DNA from: Acidimicrobiaceae bacterium
GTDB taxonomy: Bacteria > Actinomycetota > Acidimicrobiia > Acidimicrobiales > Acidimicrobiaceae
Length of the DNA stretch: 64,000 nucleotides
NCBI GenBank assembly: GCA_013044385.1
Contig: JABEUN010000047.1
Coordinates: 17,050 to 81,049 of the forward strand
Direction of reading: 5' to 3'
The notes beneath the pieces were generated by a model. That model was not told where the DNA came from. It saw only the letters and a program-made list of their open reading frames with translations, and made no database searches. Both the position numbers and the translations under genes were made by a program. How positions within the stretch are numbered: the stretch's first letter is position 1; every line of letters begins with the position of its first letter. Positions 37,038 to 45,988 of the stretch are shown in pieces.

Positions 37038-37715
37038 ATGGCTGGTAGGCGACCTTCGGATGGTATACCTAATCGGAAGCGTGTGCTAGAAGCCATTCTC
37101 GGATCCGAGAGCAGACTCTCCGTCGCTGACCTGGTTGAAAAGCTTGATCTGCATCACAACGCCATCCGCCACCACCTTGCAAATCTTCTGGATGCCGGCC
37201 TGATCACTGAGGAACTCGAACAGCGTATAACTAGGGGGAGGCCCCGGTATCTTTATGCGGTCACTCCGAGTGCACGTAAGCGCTCGGGTTCTGCTTGCGA
37301 GCGCGTCGTAGCGATGCTTGCTGAGGCGGTTGAAAAGGGAGTCCACCCGGAGCAGGTCGGAATTGAAGTCGGTATGAGCCTTGTCGATCAGGCGGGCTTC
37401 GGTCAAGGTGACCGCCAGAGGATCGTAAAACTGGTCCGCAGCGAGATGAGAGACTGGGGTCTGGATTTTAATTCGACCTGGGCAGGTCAGAGTTGCGTCG
37501 TACGGGTGGGTGAATGTCCGCTGCGTCCATTGATCCCATCGAGCCGCGGCCTAGTCTGCTCGCTTCACCTTGGAGTGATCCGAGGTGCGGTAGCCAAGGC
37601 GGGCATGGTGGTTGAGGAGGCAGTGATTTCAAGTGAACTAGCTGGGAGCTGCCTTATTCGACTCGGAGAGGCTCAACTCATACCAGCTGATGGCGACCTA
37701 ACCCGTCAGCGCTGA
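37038..37715 (+). CDS. ArsR/SufR-like winged-helix regulator with C-terminal Cys motif
   Basis: About 225 residues. The winged-helix DNA-binding domain is near residues 15-75 (LSVADLVEKLDLHHNAIRHHL, followed by the wing TRGRPRYLYAV). The C-terminal domain has SCVVRVGECPLRPL and LVCSLHLGVIRGAV, resembling the ligand or iron-sulfur-binding Cys region of SufR-like regulators. The start at 37038 is preferred because GGGAGGGG precedes it; the longer frame from 37005 lacks a ribosome site. Whether it binds an Fe-S cluster is unknown. It is monocistronic or leads the hydrolase gene. Confidence 0.75.
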   Translation: MAGRRPSDGIPNRKRVLEAILGSESRLSVADLVEKLDLHHNAIRHHLANLLDAGLITEELEQRITRGRPRYLYAVTPSARKRSGSACERVVAMLAEAVEKGVHPEQVGIEVGMSLVDQAGFGQGDRQRIVKLVRSEMRDWGLDFNSTWAGQSCVVRVGECPLRPLIPSSRGLVCSLHLGVIRGAVAKAGMVVEEAVISSELAGSCLIRLGEAQLIPADGDLTRQR

Positions 37716-37868
37716 TTAGCGTCCGCTGCTCGAAGGGACCATGAGCTAAGGGAAACACAAGTTGGTCGCGGTGTAGTGTGAATTCGCAGTACTCTACGCG
37801 TGGTTTAGTGTCGAGCTTTATTGCTAGTCTCTGCGGTTGGGGAAGTTGTCGGTTGGGGGGGTCTACTA

Positions 37869-38753
37869 GTGGGCACCATAAAGGTTGCCTGGGACAGGAT
37901 CATGTACGGTTCCGCCGAGGACCAGTTCGTAGACCTGTACACGCCGGTTCCCGAGCATCCGACTGAGATGATAGACCTAGACAAGCCTCTTCGACCCAGG
38001 ATAAGGCGTGTTGGTGACATTGCGGTCTACAACTTAGGTGCCGTAGCATCTTGGCGTCGTCCCAGAACAGCCGTGCTTTTTATCCATGGTGGATACTGGC
38101 GTGCCCAGCATGATCTCTCTCTCATGGAAGAACTCGTCCATGATCTTTTGGATTCTGGGTTAGAGGTGGCAAATGTCGAATATAGAAGGGTTGGCAGTGG
38201 AGGGGGATGGCCAGACACCTTCTTCGATTTGGCCGCAGCGATGGATGCCCTCTATCAAGCCGGTGTTCGAAGGATAATAACAGTTGGGCATTCAGCAGGC
38301 GGTCAACTTGCCCTCTGGTTGGCAGCAGTCTCCGAGCGGTCAACAATTGGTCCCGAGGCAGAGTTGCATTCGTCGGTTCAGGTTTCTGCAGCCGTGTCCT
38401 TAGCTGGACTGAACGATCTTAGGTTGGGTTGGGAACTGGACTTATCTGCCGGTGCCGTTCAGAATTTCATTGGTGGTACTCCGACTGAGTTTCCCGACCG
38501 CTACTCGTGGGTGTCGCCAATTGAACTGATCCCGATGGCTATTCCGATCCTCCTTGTGCATGGGCGTATGGACGCCAACGTACCTATCGAAATGACGCTG
38601 TCCTACGCCGCTGCGGGCAGGGCCATAGGGGACTCTGTCGACCTGCTGGAGATGGACGATGAGGACCATTTTGACGTCATCAGATCCTCCTCTCGTTCAT
38701 GGAGTTTGGCGAGAACCTGGATCATCTCTAGGTACTCTCAACTCGCTGATTGA
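37869..38753 (+). CDS. Alpha/beta hydrolase (esterase/kynurenine formamidase-like)
   Basis: About 294 residues. The oxyanion motif is FIHGGYWRAQ, the nucleophile is GHSAGGQLAL near residue 155, with Asp in VHGRMDANVP and His in DEDHFDVI near the end, a complete triad. HGGYW-type oxyanion holes occur in hormone-sensitive-lipase-like esterases and kynurenine formamidases. The start is uncertain: I use GTG at 37869, preceded by a G-rich site, but the frame stays open to TTG at 37821. Acts in the cytoplasm; substrate unknown. Confidence 0.8.
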   Translation: MGTIKVAWDRIMYGSAEDQFVDLYTPVPEHPTEMIDLDKPLRPRIRRVGDIAVYNLGAVASWRRPRTAVLFIHGGYWRAQHDLSLMEELVHDLLDSGLEVANVEYRRVGSGGGWPDTFFDLAAAMDALYQAGVRRIITVGHSAGGQLALWLAAVSERSTIGPEAELHSSVQVSAAVSLAGLNDLRLGWELDLSAGAVQNFIGGTPTEFPDRYSWVSPIELIPMAIPILLVHGRMDANVPIEMTLSYAAAGRAIGDSVDLLEMDDEDHFDVIRSSSRSWSLARTWIISRYSQLAD

Positions 38754-38762
38754 GTTCATCTT

Positions 38763-39434
38763 CTAGTTCAGGATGTTGATCGCTCGGGCTGCCACGATTG
38801 AAACTGTTAGAAGCGAGACGAGCGATTCAGCTGCCATGAGGAGTTTGGCGATGGCGGTGAGCGGAAGTGTGTCAGTAGGACTGAATGCGGTGGCGTTCGT
38901 GAGAGATAGGTACAAGTAGTCGATTATCGATGGCGTCCAGTCAGTATCTGCTAATCCCGATTGGGTCATCTGGGCGAAAAGGAAGTCAGGATATCGTTCC
39001 GTGTTCGCCAATCTGGCCAATGGACCACCTTTGTCGGCCTCCCAGAACCAAAGGCCATAAACTAGGACGTTCGTGAGCCAGATCTCGACGGCGGCGAAGA
39101 AGAGCTGTGCTCCACTGCCTTTGTAGCCCTTGAGAAGTAGGCTGGTAAGAAGTCCGACGGAGACGATGTTTCCAATACTTACTAGACCGATAAGGCCGAT
39201 GGAGACGTAGCGAGCCAGCTGGGTCCTCCTCATCCTCCTCGGTGAGGTGACGGCCAGGAGTACCACTAGCACCGCTTCCAGACTCGGCAGGATCCAGCCG
39301 GGTCCGATTGTAAGCGTGGCTGGGAGCGTGATATACAAAGTCAACGCGATCAGAGTGACGCCGACAGCTGGAAGTCGGGGATCGTTGAAGAAGTGCAAGA
39401 CCTCGTCTGCAGGGTTTTTGTTCACTTGTACCAA
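38763..39434 (-). CDS. Predicted multi-helix membrane protein
   Basis: A 223-residue protein with about five helices. The C-terminal part, LYLSLTNATAFSPTDTLPLT followed by AKLLMAAESLVSLLTVSIVAARAINIL, is a pattern I know from uncharacterised actinobacterial membrane proteins that resemble two-helix ion-channel domains. There is no signal peptide and no enzyme motif. It is convergent with the hydrolase gene and divergent from the next membrane protein. Confidence 0.65.
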   Translation of the reverse strand: MVQVNKNPADEVLHFFNDPRLPAVGVTLIALTLYITLPATLTIGPGWILPSLEAVLVVLLAVTSPRRMRRTQLARYVSIGLIGLVSIGNIVSVGLLTSLLLKGYKGSGAQLFFAAVEIWLTNVLVYGLWFWEADKGGPLARLANTERYPDFLFAQMTQSGLADTDWTPSIIDYLYLSLTNATAFSPTDTLPLTAIAKLLMAAESLVSLLTVSIVAARAINILN

Positions 39435-39505
39435 AGTAGCTGAGTACTTGTCTTGTTGGACGACAGCATTGGTGAGCTATTCGGGCCAGCTGTAGTATTG
39501 ATCCA

Positions 39506-40084
39506 GTGAGATCGGCAATAAATTCGGCGTTGGCTACGAGACTCAGACCAAGCGAGAACCCGGAGTACTTCTTTGCAAGGCTCCGTGAACTGAAAGCAGC
39601 ACTTTATTTGGCGGTGCTTCTTTATTCGCTCGGGTTTGTAGCGCTCGGGCTTGCTATATTTCATGTATCGGTTGACGCAGGCTCGGTGGTGCTCGCCGTG
39701 GCGGTGCTCGCTGGCGTACTGACAATGGGGAGAGCCCTCCGGCTAAGACACTCAAAGGCGACCAAGCTGGATGCGTGCGATACGTTGCCGGAGACCGGTT
39801 GTGCCAACGGGTGCGAGGTGGGGAGTTCTTGTGCTGATCGGCTGGAGCAGGAGTTGTTGACCCGTGCGGCTGAGTACGATGGGAAGAGACTCGCCGCAAT
39901 TCTCGCTTCTGGAGCTCTGATTCAACTAGTACTCTTTGCCATCTGGCCTGCAGTGGCGACAGTGGCACTATTTGCCAGCAGTTCAGATTGGGGATTCGGA
40001 ATTACTTCAGCTGCAGCTTTTTGGCTTGGTTTCGCAACCTTGGTCTGGGTAAGGGGTACAGCTGGGCGGCTGGCTTTTTCGTAG
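39506..40084 (+). CDS. Hypothetical membrane protein
   Basis: A 192-residue protein with four predicted helices in two pairs (about residues 32-70 and 128-170) separated by a cytoplasmic loop with five cysteines (CDTLPETGCANGCEVGSSC). The Cys cluster could bind metal or form disulfides. No family is recognised. It may be divergently co-controlled with the adjacent membrane protein, but no operator is apparent. Confidence 0.55.
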   Translation: MRSAINSALATRLRPSENPEYFFARLRELKAALYLAVLLYSLGFVALGLAIFHVSVDAGSVVLAVAVLAGVLTMGRALRLRHSKATKLDACDTLPETGCANGCEVGSSCADRLEQELLTRAAEYDGKRLAAILASGALIQLVLFAIWPAVATVALFASSSDWGFGITSAAAFWLGFATLVWVRGTAGRLAFS

Positions 40085-40129
40085 CGGCTGCCTCGGATAA
40101 AGCTTGTATAAATAGAGGGACCCCTCTGA

Positions 40130-41059
40130 TTATCCTTTCAGAGAGTGCTCTGGTGTCTCGCACGGATGGCATTCTGTCTCAAGGGTGGCGTGCTCGATTC
40201 CAAAGCGTGACGAGAGCAGCTCCTTGATCCGATCCACCTTCTCCTGAGCGCTGTGAAGGTCGGTTGATTCGCCGAACACTAAGTGGGCCGAGAGTGCCGG
40301 AATCTCCGAGCCGAGACTCCAAATATGAAGGTGATGAACTGCGGAAATATCGCTCTGTTCCAAGATCATCTCCGTAACCGATTGCGGATTGACACTACGG
40401 GGGGTGGCTTCCAGCAGTACCTCAGCTGTCCTTGTGATGAGGTTCCACGTTGCTGCGACAATCAAGACAGAGACGAGTATTGCAGCTATCGGGTCGGTAC
40501 GGTCAAAGCCAGTCAGTTGAGTTACCAGTCCAGCGAACACCGTGACGATCCAAGATACCGAGTCAGCCATAAAGTGGTACATGTTTGCCCGTATCGCAAG
40601 GCCCTTGCCCCCCGAGCGTTGGACTATTGCTGCTGCCGCCAAGGAAACAATGCCTCCCAGTACGGCTACCACGCTTACGGCAGATCCGTCTGAGGCGGTC
40701 GGATGCTGCAGATGCCCAATAGCCTCCCAAAGGATCCACATCGTCGTTGCGATCAGGATCATTCCATTTATGAGTGCGGCAAGCACCTCAAGGCGTGCGA
40801 AGCCGTAGCTGTGCCTCAATGATGCTGGCCTGAGCGAGATCGCTAAAGCGGCAATACTGAAACCGATGCCTGCGGCATCTGTCAGCTGGTGGGTGGCTGC
40901 AGCGATCAGCACCAGTGAGTGATACCTGGCTCCCGCGATGACCAGCACGACAATAAGTAGCACATTCAAGCCGAGGACCAGTATGAGTGGTCTGATCTGA
41001 TTCGCGTTAGTCGGAGTGATCGTGTGGGAGTGCGAATGGTGACCGCTGCCGCTCTTCAT
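40130..41059 (-). CDS. Cation diffusion facilitator (zinc/cadmium-type exporter)
   Basis: About 309 residues. A His-rich N-terminus (GHHSHSHT) precedes six helices. Helix 2 has HQLTDAAGIGFSIAALAISL with the metal-site His and Asp, and helix 5 has HFMADSVSWIVT; these form the transport site. The cytoplasmic C-terminal domain (AVHHLHIWSLGSEIPALSAHLVF) is the typical CDF ferredoxin-like domain, with an extra CHPC near the end. The HD motif suits Zn or Cd export. Start at 41059 rather than 41140: a TATACT box lies six bases before this ATG, giving a leaderless mRNA. Confidence 0.87.
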   Translation of the reverse strand: MKSGSGHHSHSHTITPTNANQIRPLILVLGLNVLLIVVLVIAGARYHSLVLIAAATHQLTDAAGIGFSIAALAISLRPASLRHSYGFARLEVLAALINGMILIATTMWILWEAIGHLQHPTASDGSAVSVVAVLGGIVSLAAAAIVQRSGGKGLAIRANMYHFMADSVSWIVTVFAGLVTQLTGFDRTDPIAAILVSVLIVAATWNLITRTAEVLLEATPRSVNPQSVTEMILEQSDISAVHHLHIWSLGSEIPALSAHLVFGESTDLHSAQEKVDRIKELLSSRFGIEHATLETECHPCETPEHSLKG

Positions 41060-41071
41060 GGTCCAAGTATA
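41060..41071 (-). promoter_or_regulatory. -10 element for leaderless CDF mRNA
   Basis: On the minus strand TATACT (41066-41071) is followed by TGGACC and then the ATG at 41059. No ribosome site is present, and the spacing fits transcription from the start codon. Confidence 0.55.
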
Positions 41072-41133
41072 GTTGCAGCTCGTTTCCAGATAAATGTTGA
41101 CTAGAGTGGTCGACAATAAGCGGCCGACAGGTA

Positions 41134-41168
41134 TTGACAATTAGGAGTGACTTTTGTTAAAAGTCACT
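41134..41168 (+). promoter_or_regulatory. Peroxiredoxin promoter with perfect palindromic operator
   Basis: TTGACA at 41134-41139 (a -35 match) is followed by a 23-base palindrome: AGTGACTTTT (41146-41155), GTT, AAAAGTCACT (41159-41168). A -10-like TTAAAA falls inside it, 17 bases after the -35. Such overlap predicts repression by a dimeric regulator, possibly redox or iron responsive. The regulator is not identified. Confidence 0.6.
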
Positions 41169-41190
41169 TTCACTTTCCAAGGAGAAGAAG

Positions 41191-41826
41191 ATGGCACTTC
41201 AATTGGGTGATACGGCACCAGATTTCGAGACGGACACCACCACTGGCCCGATCAAGTTTCACGATTGGATAGGTGACAGTTGGGCGATCCTATTCTCCCA
41301 TCCCAAGGACTTCACGCCTGTTTGCACAACCGAACTAGGTGAAGTGGCACGATTGAGCGGCGAGTTTGCCAAGCGCAACACGAAAGTCATTGGCCTCAGC
41401 GTCGATGATGTTAGGTCCCATCTCGAATGGGAGAAGGACATTTCAGACACACAGGGGCAGAATGTCAACTTTCCCATGATCGCTGATCCTGACAAAAAGG
41501 TTGCGGACTTGTACGGCATGATCCACCCAAATGCGTCGAATACCTTCACTGTGAGATCCGTGTTCGTCATCGACCCCGCCAAGAAGGTCCGGCTGACAAT
41601 TACCTACCCAGCTTCGACGGGCCGCAATTTCAAAGAGATTCTTAGGGTCGTGGATTCGCTGCAATTGACCGACGAATACATGGTATCTACGCCGGTCAAC
41701 TGGACAGATGGTGACGATGTGATCATTGCGCCATCGCTTTCTGACGATGAGGCGACGGCTAAATTCCCCAAGGGATATCGGAAGCTGAAGTCCTATTTGA
41801 GGCTGACGCCACAACCAAATAGGTAG
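41191..41826 (+). CDS. 1-Cys peroxiredoxin (Prx6-type)
   Basis: A 211-residue thioredoxin-fold peroxidase. The peroxidatic cysteine is C45 in DFTPVCTTEL; the Prx6-type C-terminal extension (YMVSTPVNWTDGDDVII, then KFPKGYRKLKSYLRLTPQP) is complete and lacks a resolving Cys near the end, so it is a 1-Cys enzyme. It reduces peroxides and peroxynitrite in the cytoplasm. AAGGAG lies eight bases before the ATG, and a palindromic operator overlaps its promoter. It is divergent from the CDF exporter, linking metal efflux and oxidative stress. Confidence 0.93.
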   Translation: MALQLGDTAPDFETDTTTGPIKFHDWIGDSWAILFSHPKDFTPVCTTELGEVARLSGEFAKRNTKVIGLSVDDVRSHLEWEKDISDTQGQNVNFPMIADPDKKVADLYGMIHPNASNTFTVRSVFVIDPAKKVRLTITYPASTGRNFKEILRVVDSLQLTDEYMVSTPVNWTDGDDVIIAPSLSDDEATAKFPKGYRKLKSYLRLTPQPNR

Positions 41827-41917
41827 TCGGAACTATTGAATGATGGGCGGTCCCGGACATTAGTCGATGGCCGGGCCGCACCTATTGAGTCCAAGGCGTT
41901 CTCACCTTTTGGCGCAG

Positions 41918-43654
41918 CTAGGCCTTGTTGACTTCAATGTCAATCACTTCGTCTCTAAGTTGTCGCTTAAGAATTTTGCCTGCGGCGTTGCGTGGAAGTT
42001 CGTCATCTCTGAAGTAGACGTACTTCGGTACCTTGAAGTTGGCTAGCCTCTCGGCCACGTGGGACCTGACTTCGTCCTCACTCAGCTCGAATCCCGCTCT
42101 CCGTTGGACGATCGCGCAGACTTCCTCGCCTAGGACTAGATCAGGAATGCCTATAACCGCCACATCAGCGACTGCGGGGTTTTCAAATATTGCGGACTCG
42201 ATTTCGACCGAATAGATATTCTCACCACCGCGTATCAACATATCTTTCGCCCGGTCGACTATGTGGATGAAGCCTTCTTCGTCGATGAAGGCGATGTCAC
42301 CGGTGTGGAGCCAACCTTCGGAAAAAGTTGATGCAGTCGCCTCAGGCTTGTTCCAGTATCCCCGAACGACATTTGCGCCCTTCATCCACAGTTCACCTGG
42401 CATATTCACCGGAAGTTCAGACCCGAGAGCGTCGACGACTTTCGCTTCAGAGATGGGAACTGGCGGCCCGGCCGAATCTGGCTTGCGAACGTAGTCGTCG
42501 CCGACGTTCATGGTGGCAATTGCACAGGTCTCGGTCATGCCATATCCATTGGAGGGGCTGCCGGTGGGGAAGTGTTGCTTGATCCTACGTACGAGTTCTG
42601 GGGCAGAGGGAGCGCCTCCGTATCCAATGTTCTCGACCGACGTGGTGTCCCTCTTGTCGAAGTCCGGAGAGTTTAGGACCTGCCACACCATGGCCGGAAC
42701 TCCCCCGAAACTAGTTATCGACTCTCGCTCTATCAGTTCCAGAGCGCGTTCTGGATTCCAGCGATACATCATCACGAGCTTCGCTCCCGCGACCATGTTT
42801 GGGATCATTACTGCGAAACAACCCGTTGCGTGGAACAGCGGAACAGAGAGGAGGTACGCCTTCTGCGCAGGTGAAGACTCTGGAAGCGTGAGTCCCTTGG
42901 CCTCTGCTCGTTCTTTTGCAAGCATCCCTGCCCTGGTTGCGACGAAGAATGCGTTGATCAAGTTGGAGCCCAGATTCCGGTGAGTGGCCACAGCACCTTT
43001 GGGTTTTCCGGTGGTTCCGGAGGTATAAAAAATCGTAACATCGTCGTCTGAGTCGACCTCGACTGCGGGCATTACGGCGTCTAGATCACCAACTAGTGAC
43101 CCGAATTCGAAGTGGTCGATTCCGGATGGGATCTGATCTACCACCCGTGTGGGCGTGCGTGTGTGAATGACCGTGAAGTTCACCTGGTTGAACAGTTCCT
43201 CCATGTGCGGTAGCAGGCGTTCGGTGCGCTCATCGTCGAGGACAAGTACCTTTGCTCCGGAGTCCGATACACCGTATTCAAGTTCTGGTCCGGTCCACCA
43301 TGCGTTCAATGGAACTGCTATTGCACCCAATGCAACCGTAGCCCAGAATGTGATGACCCAGTCTGGGTAGTTCCTCATAGCGATTACGACACGGTCGCCC
43401 TTGCCTACCCCCATCCCCTGGAGAGCCGAAGCGAAAGAAGCTACTCGCTGGTAGTGCTCCTGAAAGGTCAGTCGCTCATCCTCGAATACCAGAAACGTTC
43501 GGTCTCCGTATCCCTTTGACCCCTCTAGCAGGTCGATCAAATTATTTGGCGCCTTGACCCAGCACCTCGTCGGAATGCCACGGATGTCCCTGATCTCCAC
43601 CGCAAATGGTGAATCTGCGGCGGTGAGGATACGTGTTGCTTCAGCCACGGTCAT
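41918..43654 (-). CDS. Class I adenylate-forming acyl-CoA ligase
   Basis: A 578-residue ANL-superfamily enzyme. The AMP-binding loop is FYTSGTTGKPKGAVATHRNL near residue 220, the core A5 motif is NGYGMTETCAIATMN near 360, and the hinge/C-terminal region has GWLHTGDIAFIDEEGFIHIVDRAKDMLIRGGENI and the catalytic Lys in LPRNAAGKILKRQLR. It activates a carboxylic acid as acyl-AMP and then CoA thioester; length and sequence fit long-chain fatty-acid or similar ligases. The second ATG (43654) is preferred because AGGGAG lies six bases ahead of it. Confidence 0.88.
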   Translation of the reverse strand: MTVAEATRILTAADSPFAVEIRDIRGIPTRCWVKAPNNLIDLLEGSKGYGDRTFLVFEDERLTFQEHYQRVASFASALQGMGVGKGDRVVIAMRNYPDWVITFWATVALGAIAVPLNAWWTGPELEYGVSDSGAKVLVLDDERTERLLPHMEELFNQVNFTVIHTRTPTRVVDQIPSGIDHFEFGSLVGDLDAVMPAVEVDSDDDVTIFYTSGTTGKPKGAVATHRNLGSNLINAFFVATRAGMLAKERAEAKGLTLPESSPAQKAYLLSVPLFHATGCFAVMIPNMVAGAKLVMMYRWNPERALELIERESITSFGGVPAMVWQVLNSPDFDKRDTTSVENIGYGGAPSAPELVRRIKQHFPTGSPSNGYGMTETCAIATMNVGDDYVRKPDSAGPPVPISEAKVVDALGSELPVNMPGELWMKGANVVRGYWNKPEATASTFSEGWLHTGDIAFIDEEGFIHIVDRAKDMLIRGGENIYSVEIESAIFENPAVADVAVIGIPDLVLGEEVCAIVQRRAGFELSEDEVRSHVAERLANFKVPKYVYFRDDELPRNAAGKILKRQLRDEVIDIEVNKA

Positions 43655-43814
43655 TGTCATCTCCCTAGGTTACAAAACTTCCGAGCTGGCTGGGGCGCGC
43701 TTCGATCCGCGGATTTCGGTTCAAGTAGCGCAGCTGTACATAATCAGTTGGTCATTTGAGGATAGATTTGGAGCGGAAGTAAAGGGTTTCCGTAGTTTGG
43801 AGAAGGTGCCAACA

Positions 43815-44843
43815 ATGAAGCTGAGCATGCAATTGAACTACGCAGGAAGCTTTCTCGATGTAGTCGGTCAAGTTCAGGCGTATGAAGCAGCTGGTCTCGA
43901 TGTCGTCTGGGTGGCCGAGGCGTACGGATTCGACTCGGTATCTTTGATGGGATTTCTTGCCGCAAAGACCAATTCCGTTCTGATCGGATCTGCAATCCTC
44001 CCCATCTACACAAGAACGCCAGCGCTTTTGGCGCAAACAGCTGCTGGCTTAGATGAGGTCTCGTCAGGACGTGCCATTCTGGGCCTAGGTGCGTCGGGCC
44101 CACAGGTCATAGAGGGCTGGCACGGTGTCGCTTACGATCGGCCACTACAAAGGACAAGAGAGATAATTTCGATCTGCCGCCGAGTATGGCTAAAGGAGAG
44201 ATTGACGAATTCGGGGATTTACGAGATACCGCTACCCCCAGAGGAGGGAACGGGTCTCGGCAAACCACTCAAGATGATTACAAATCCGCGAAGGGCGACA
44301 ATTCCTATCTTTGTCGCATCGCTTGGACCAAAGAACGTGGAGATGACAGCCGAACTTGCCGATGGCTGGCTGCCAATCTTCTTCGTCCCCTCAAGGGCGC
44401 ATGAGGTCTGGGGTACTTCACTAGCAGCTGGAATGGCTCGAAGAGATCCCGGACTCGGACGATTGGACATAGTTGCCGGTGGACTACTCGCCATTGGAGA
44501 CGATGTGGACCACCTACTCGATCTCGGACGCGCCTCGATGGCGCTCTACATAGGAGGCATGGGAGCCAAGGGGCGTAACTTCTACAACGATCTCGCCAAG
44601 CGATACGGCTACGAGAAGGAGGCAGATCGGATCCAGGATCTCTATCTGGAAGGTAAGAAGAAGGAGGCAATGGCTGAGGTCCCCATCGACTTTCTTCGCC
44701 AGACCTCGCTAATTGGTTCAAAAGAGTATGTGAGGGACAGGATCGCTGAGTTCGAAGCGGCCGGAGTGACAATGCTCTCAGTTATTCCGGTAGGCGATGA
44801 TCCGATGGGCTCGTTCAGGACTGTCCGGGATCTGACGGCCTGA
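43815..44843 (+). CDS. LLM-class, probably F420-dependent oxidoreductase
   Basis: About 342 residues in the luciferase-like TIM-barrel fold: MKLSMQLNYAG, then DVVWVAEAYGFDSVSLMGFLAAKT, VLIGSAILPIYTRTPALLAQTAAGLDEVSSGRAILGLG, typical of the F420-dependent group (also seen in mycobacteria). The catalytic substrate is unknown; the neighbouring acyl-CoA ligase suggests lipid or acyl-CoA redox chemistry, which is inference. The start at 43815 follows a GGAGAAGG site; a longer frame to 43554 overlaps the ligase and has no support. Confidence 0.85.
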   Translation: MKLSMQLNYAGSFLDVVGQVQAYEAAGLDVVWVAEAYGFDSVSLMGFLAAKTNSVLIGSAILPIYTRTPALLAQTAAGLDEVSSGRAILGLGASGPQVIEGWHGVAYDRPLQRTREIISICRRVWLKERLTNSGIYEIPLPPEEGTGLGKPLKMITNPRRATIPIFVASLGPKNVEMTAELADGWLPIFFVPSRAHEVWGTSLAAGMARRDPGLGRLDIVAGGLLAIGDDVDHLLDLGRASMALYIGGMGAKGRNFYNDLAKRYGYEKEADRIQDLYLEGKKKEAMAEVPIDFLRQTSLIGSKEYVRDRIAEFEAAGVTMLSVIPVGDDPMGSFRTVRDLTA

Positions 44844-44851
44844 GCCAAGTC

Positions 44852-45988
44852 ATGTGGCCGTCCCTCCTGACCGATCTGATCGGCTTGGTGGCGTTGGTCG
44901 TCGGTTCTTGGCGCATCATCAGCGGAAGCGGTTCTCTGGGCGACTCACCTGTATCTTCGGGACGGATTGAGGATATACGTGTGGTGATTCCCGCACGAGA
45001 TGAAGCTGAAAATTTGTCGAGGCTGCTCACGTCCCTATACGAGGACGGTTCAGTGACTGGACCTTCGATTATTGTCGTCGATGATGGCTCAACGGATGCA
45101 ACGTCCGCTGTGGCTCACTTGTTCGGCTGCAAGGTAATTGATGCTCCCGAGCCGGAGGATACGTCGAACGGTAAGTCGTCCGCTCTCGCTTCGATCCGGT
45201 CCGTGCTGCTGGAAGGGCCAGACAGTGGCCGAATTACCTTTGTCGATGCCGACGTCACATTCGGTGTTGGTTCTCTCAAGCGGCTGTACCAGAGGTCGCT
45301 GGATCTTGGCGGACTGGTCAGCGTTCAGCCCTACCACGCAACTGGCGGCTTTTCGGAGTCGATGGCTATCTTCTTCAATGTCGTTTCACTGGTCGCAACC
45401 GGTGCATTCGTCCCCAGATCCAAGGGCGACACGAAGGCTATTTTCGGTCCAGTGCTGATTTGTGGAATAGGTGATTACAGACGCTCAGGCGGACACTCGG
45501 CAGTCGTGGGCGACGTTCTAGATGACGTAGGGCTAGGTCGAGCTTTCAGAGAATCGGGTCAGCCGACGACACTTTTTGTAGGCCACGGTTCGATTGAATT
45601 CAGGATGTATCCGGGAGGGTTTGGCGACCTTGTCTCAGGATTCCGTAAGAACATCGCACTTGGCGCCAGAAGCACAAGATCGTGGTGGTCAATCCTTGGA
45701 TTTCTAGTGGTAATGGGTGCACTCTCCGCCGGCGTGGTGGAACCGCTCAGATCCGTATCCACTCATGGTGCGGAGCGGATTTGGGTTACTGTCGTAGCGT
45801 ATGCCGTATGGGTCGTATTTCTGTGGTTCGTTGCCAGGCGAGTAGGACGCTTCTCGCTGCTCAGCTACCTGCTGTTCCCGTTTCCGCTGCTGGTGTTCTT
45901 GATGGTGTTGGCAATATCTACGGTCGATGTCTTTGGAGGCAAGGTCAAGTGGAAGGGAAGAACTATCAGGCTGGGGCCGGGAACTTAG
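44852..45988 (+). CDS. GT2 glycosyltransferase with membrane helices, CrtQ-like
   Basis: A 378-residue protein. One N-terminal helix, then a GT-A domain: VVIPARDEAENLSRLL, IIVVDDGSTDAT, ITFVDADVTFG (DXD-type metal site) and DVLDDVGLGRAF (catalytic-loop ED-type). Three C-terminal helices follow. Architecture and length match S. aureus CrtQ, which adds glucose to a C30 carotenoid acid. The next gene is a CrtO-like acyltransferase, reinforcing the assignment. No other carotenoid genes are in the window, so the lipid acceptor here is unknown. Confidence 0.82.
   Translation: MWPSLLTDLIGLVALVVGSWRIISGSGSLGDSPVSSGRIEDIRVVIPARDEAENLSRLLTSLYEDGSVTGPSIIVVDDGSTDATSAVAHLFGCKVIDAPEPEDTSNGKSSALASIRSVLLEGPDSGRITFVDADVTFGVGSLKRLYQRSLDLGGLVSVQPYHATGGFSESMAIFFNVVSLVATGAFVPRSKGDTKAIFGPVLICGIGDYRRSGGHSAVVGDVLDDVGLGRAFRESGQPTTLFVGHGSIEFRMYPGGFGDLVSGFRKNIALGARSTRSWWSILGFLVVMGALSAGVVEPLRSVSTHGAERIWVTVVAYAVWVVFLWFVARRVGRFSLLSYLLFPFPLLVFLMVLAISTVDVFGGKVKWKGRTIRLGPGT

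Noticed and set aside
36383..37048. Two plus-strand frames upstream of the SufR-like gene
   Set aside because: They look random in amino-acid composition and the second overlaps the start of the regulator.
43554..43814. N-terminal extension of the LLM oxidoreductase frame
   Set aside because: It overlaps the divergent ligase gene and the true domain begins at MKLSMQ (43815) after a GGAGAAGG site.
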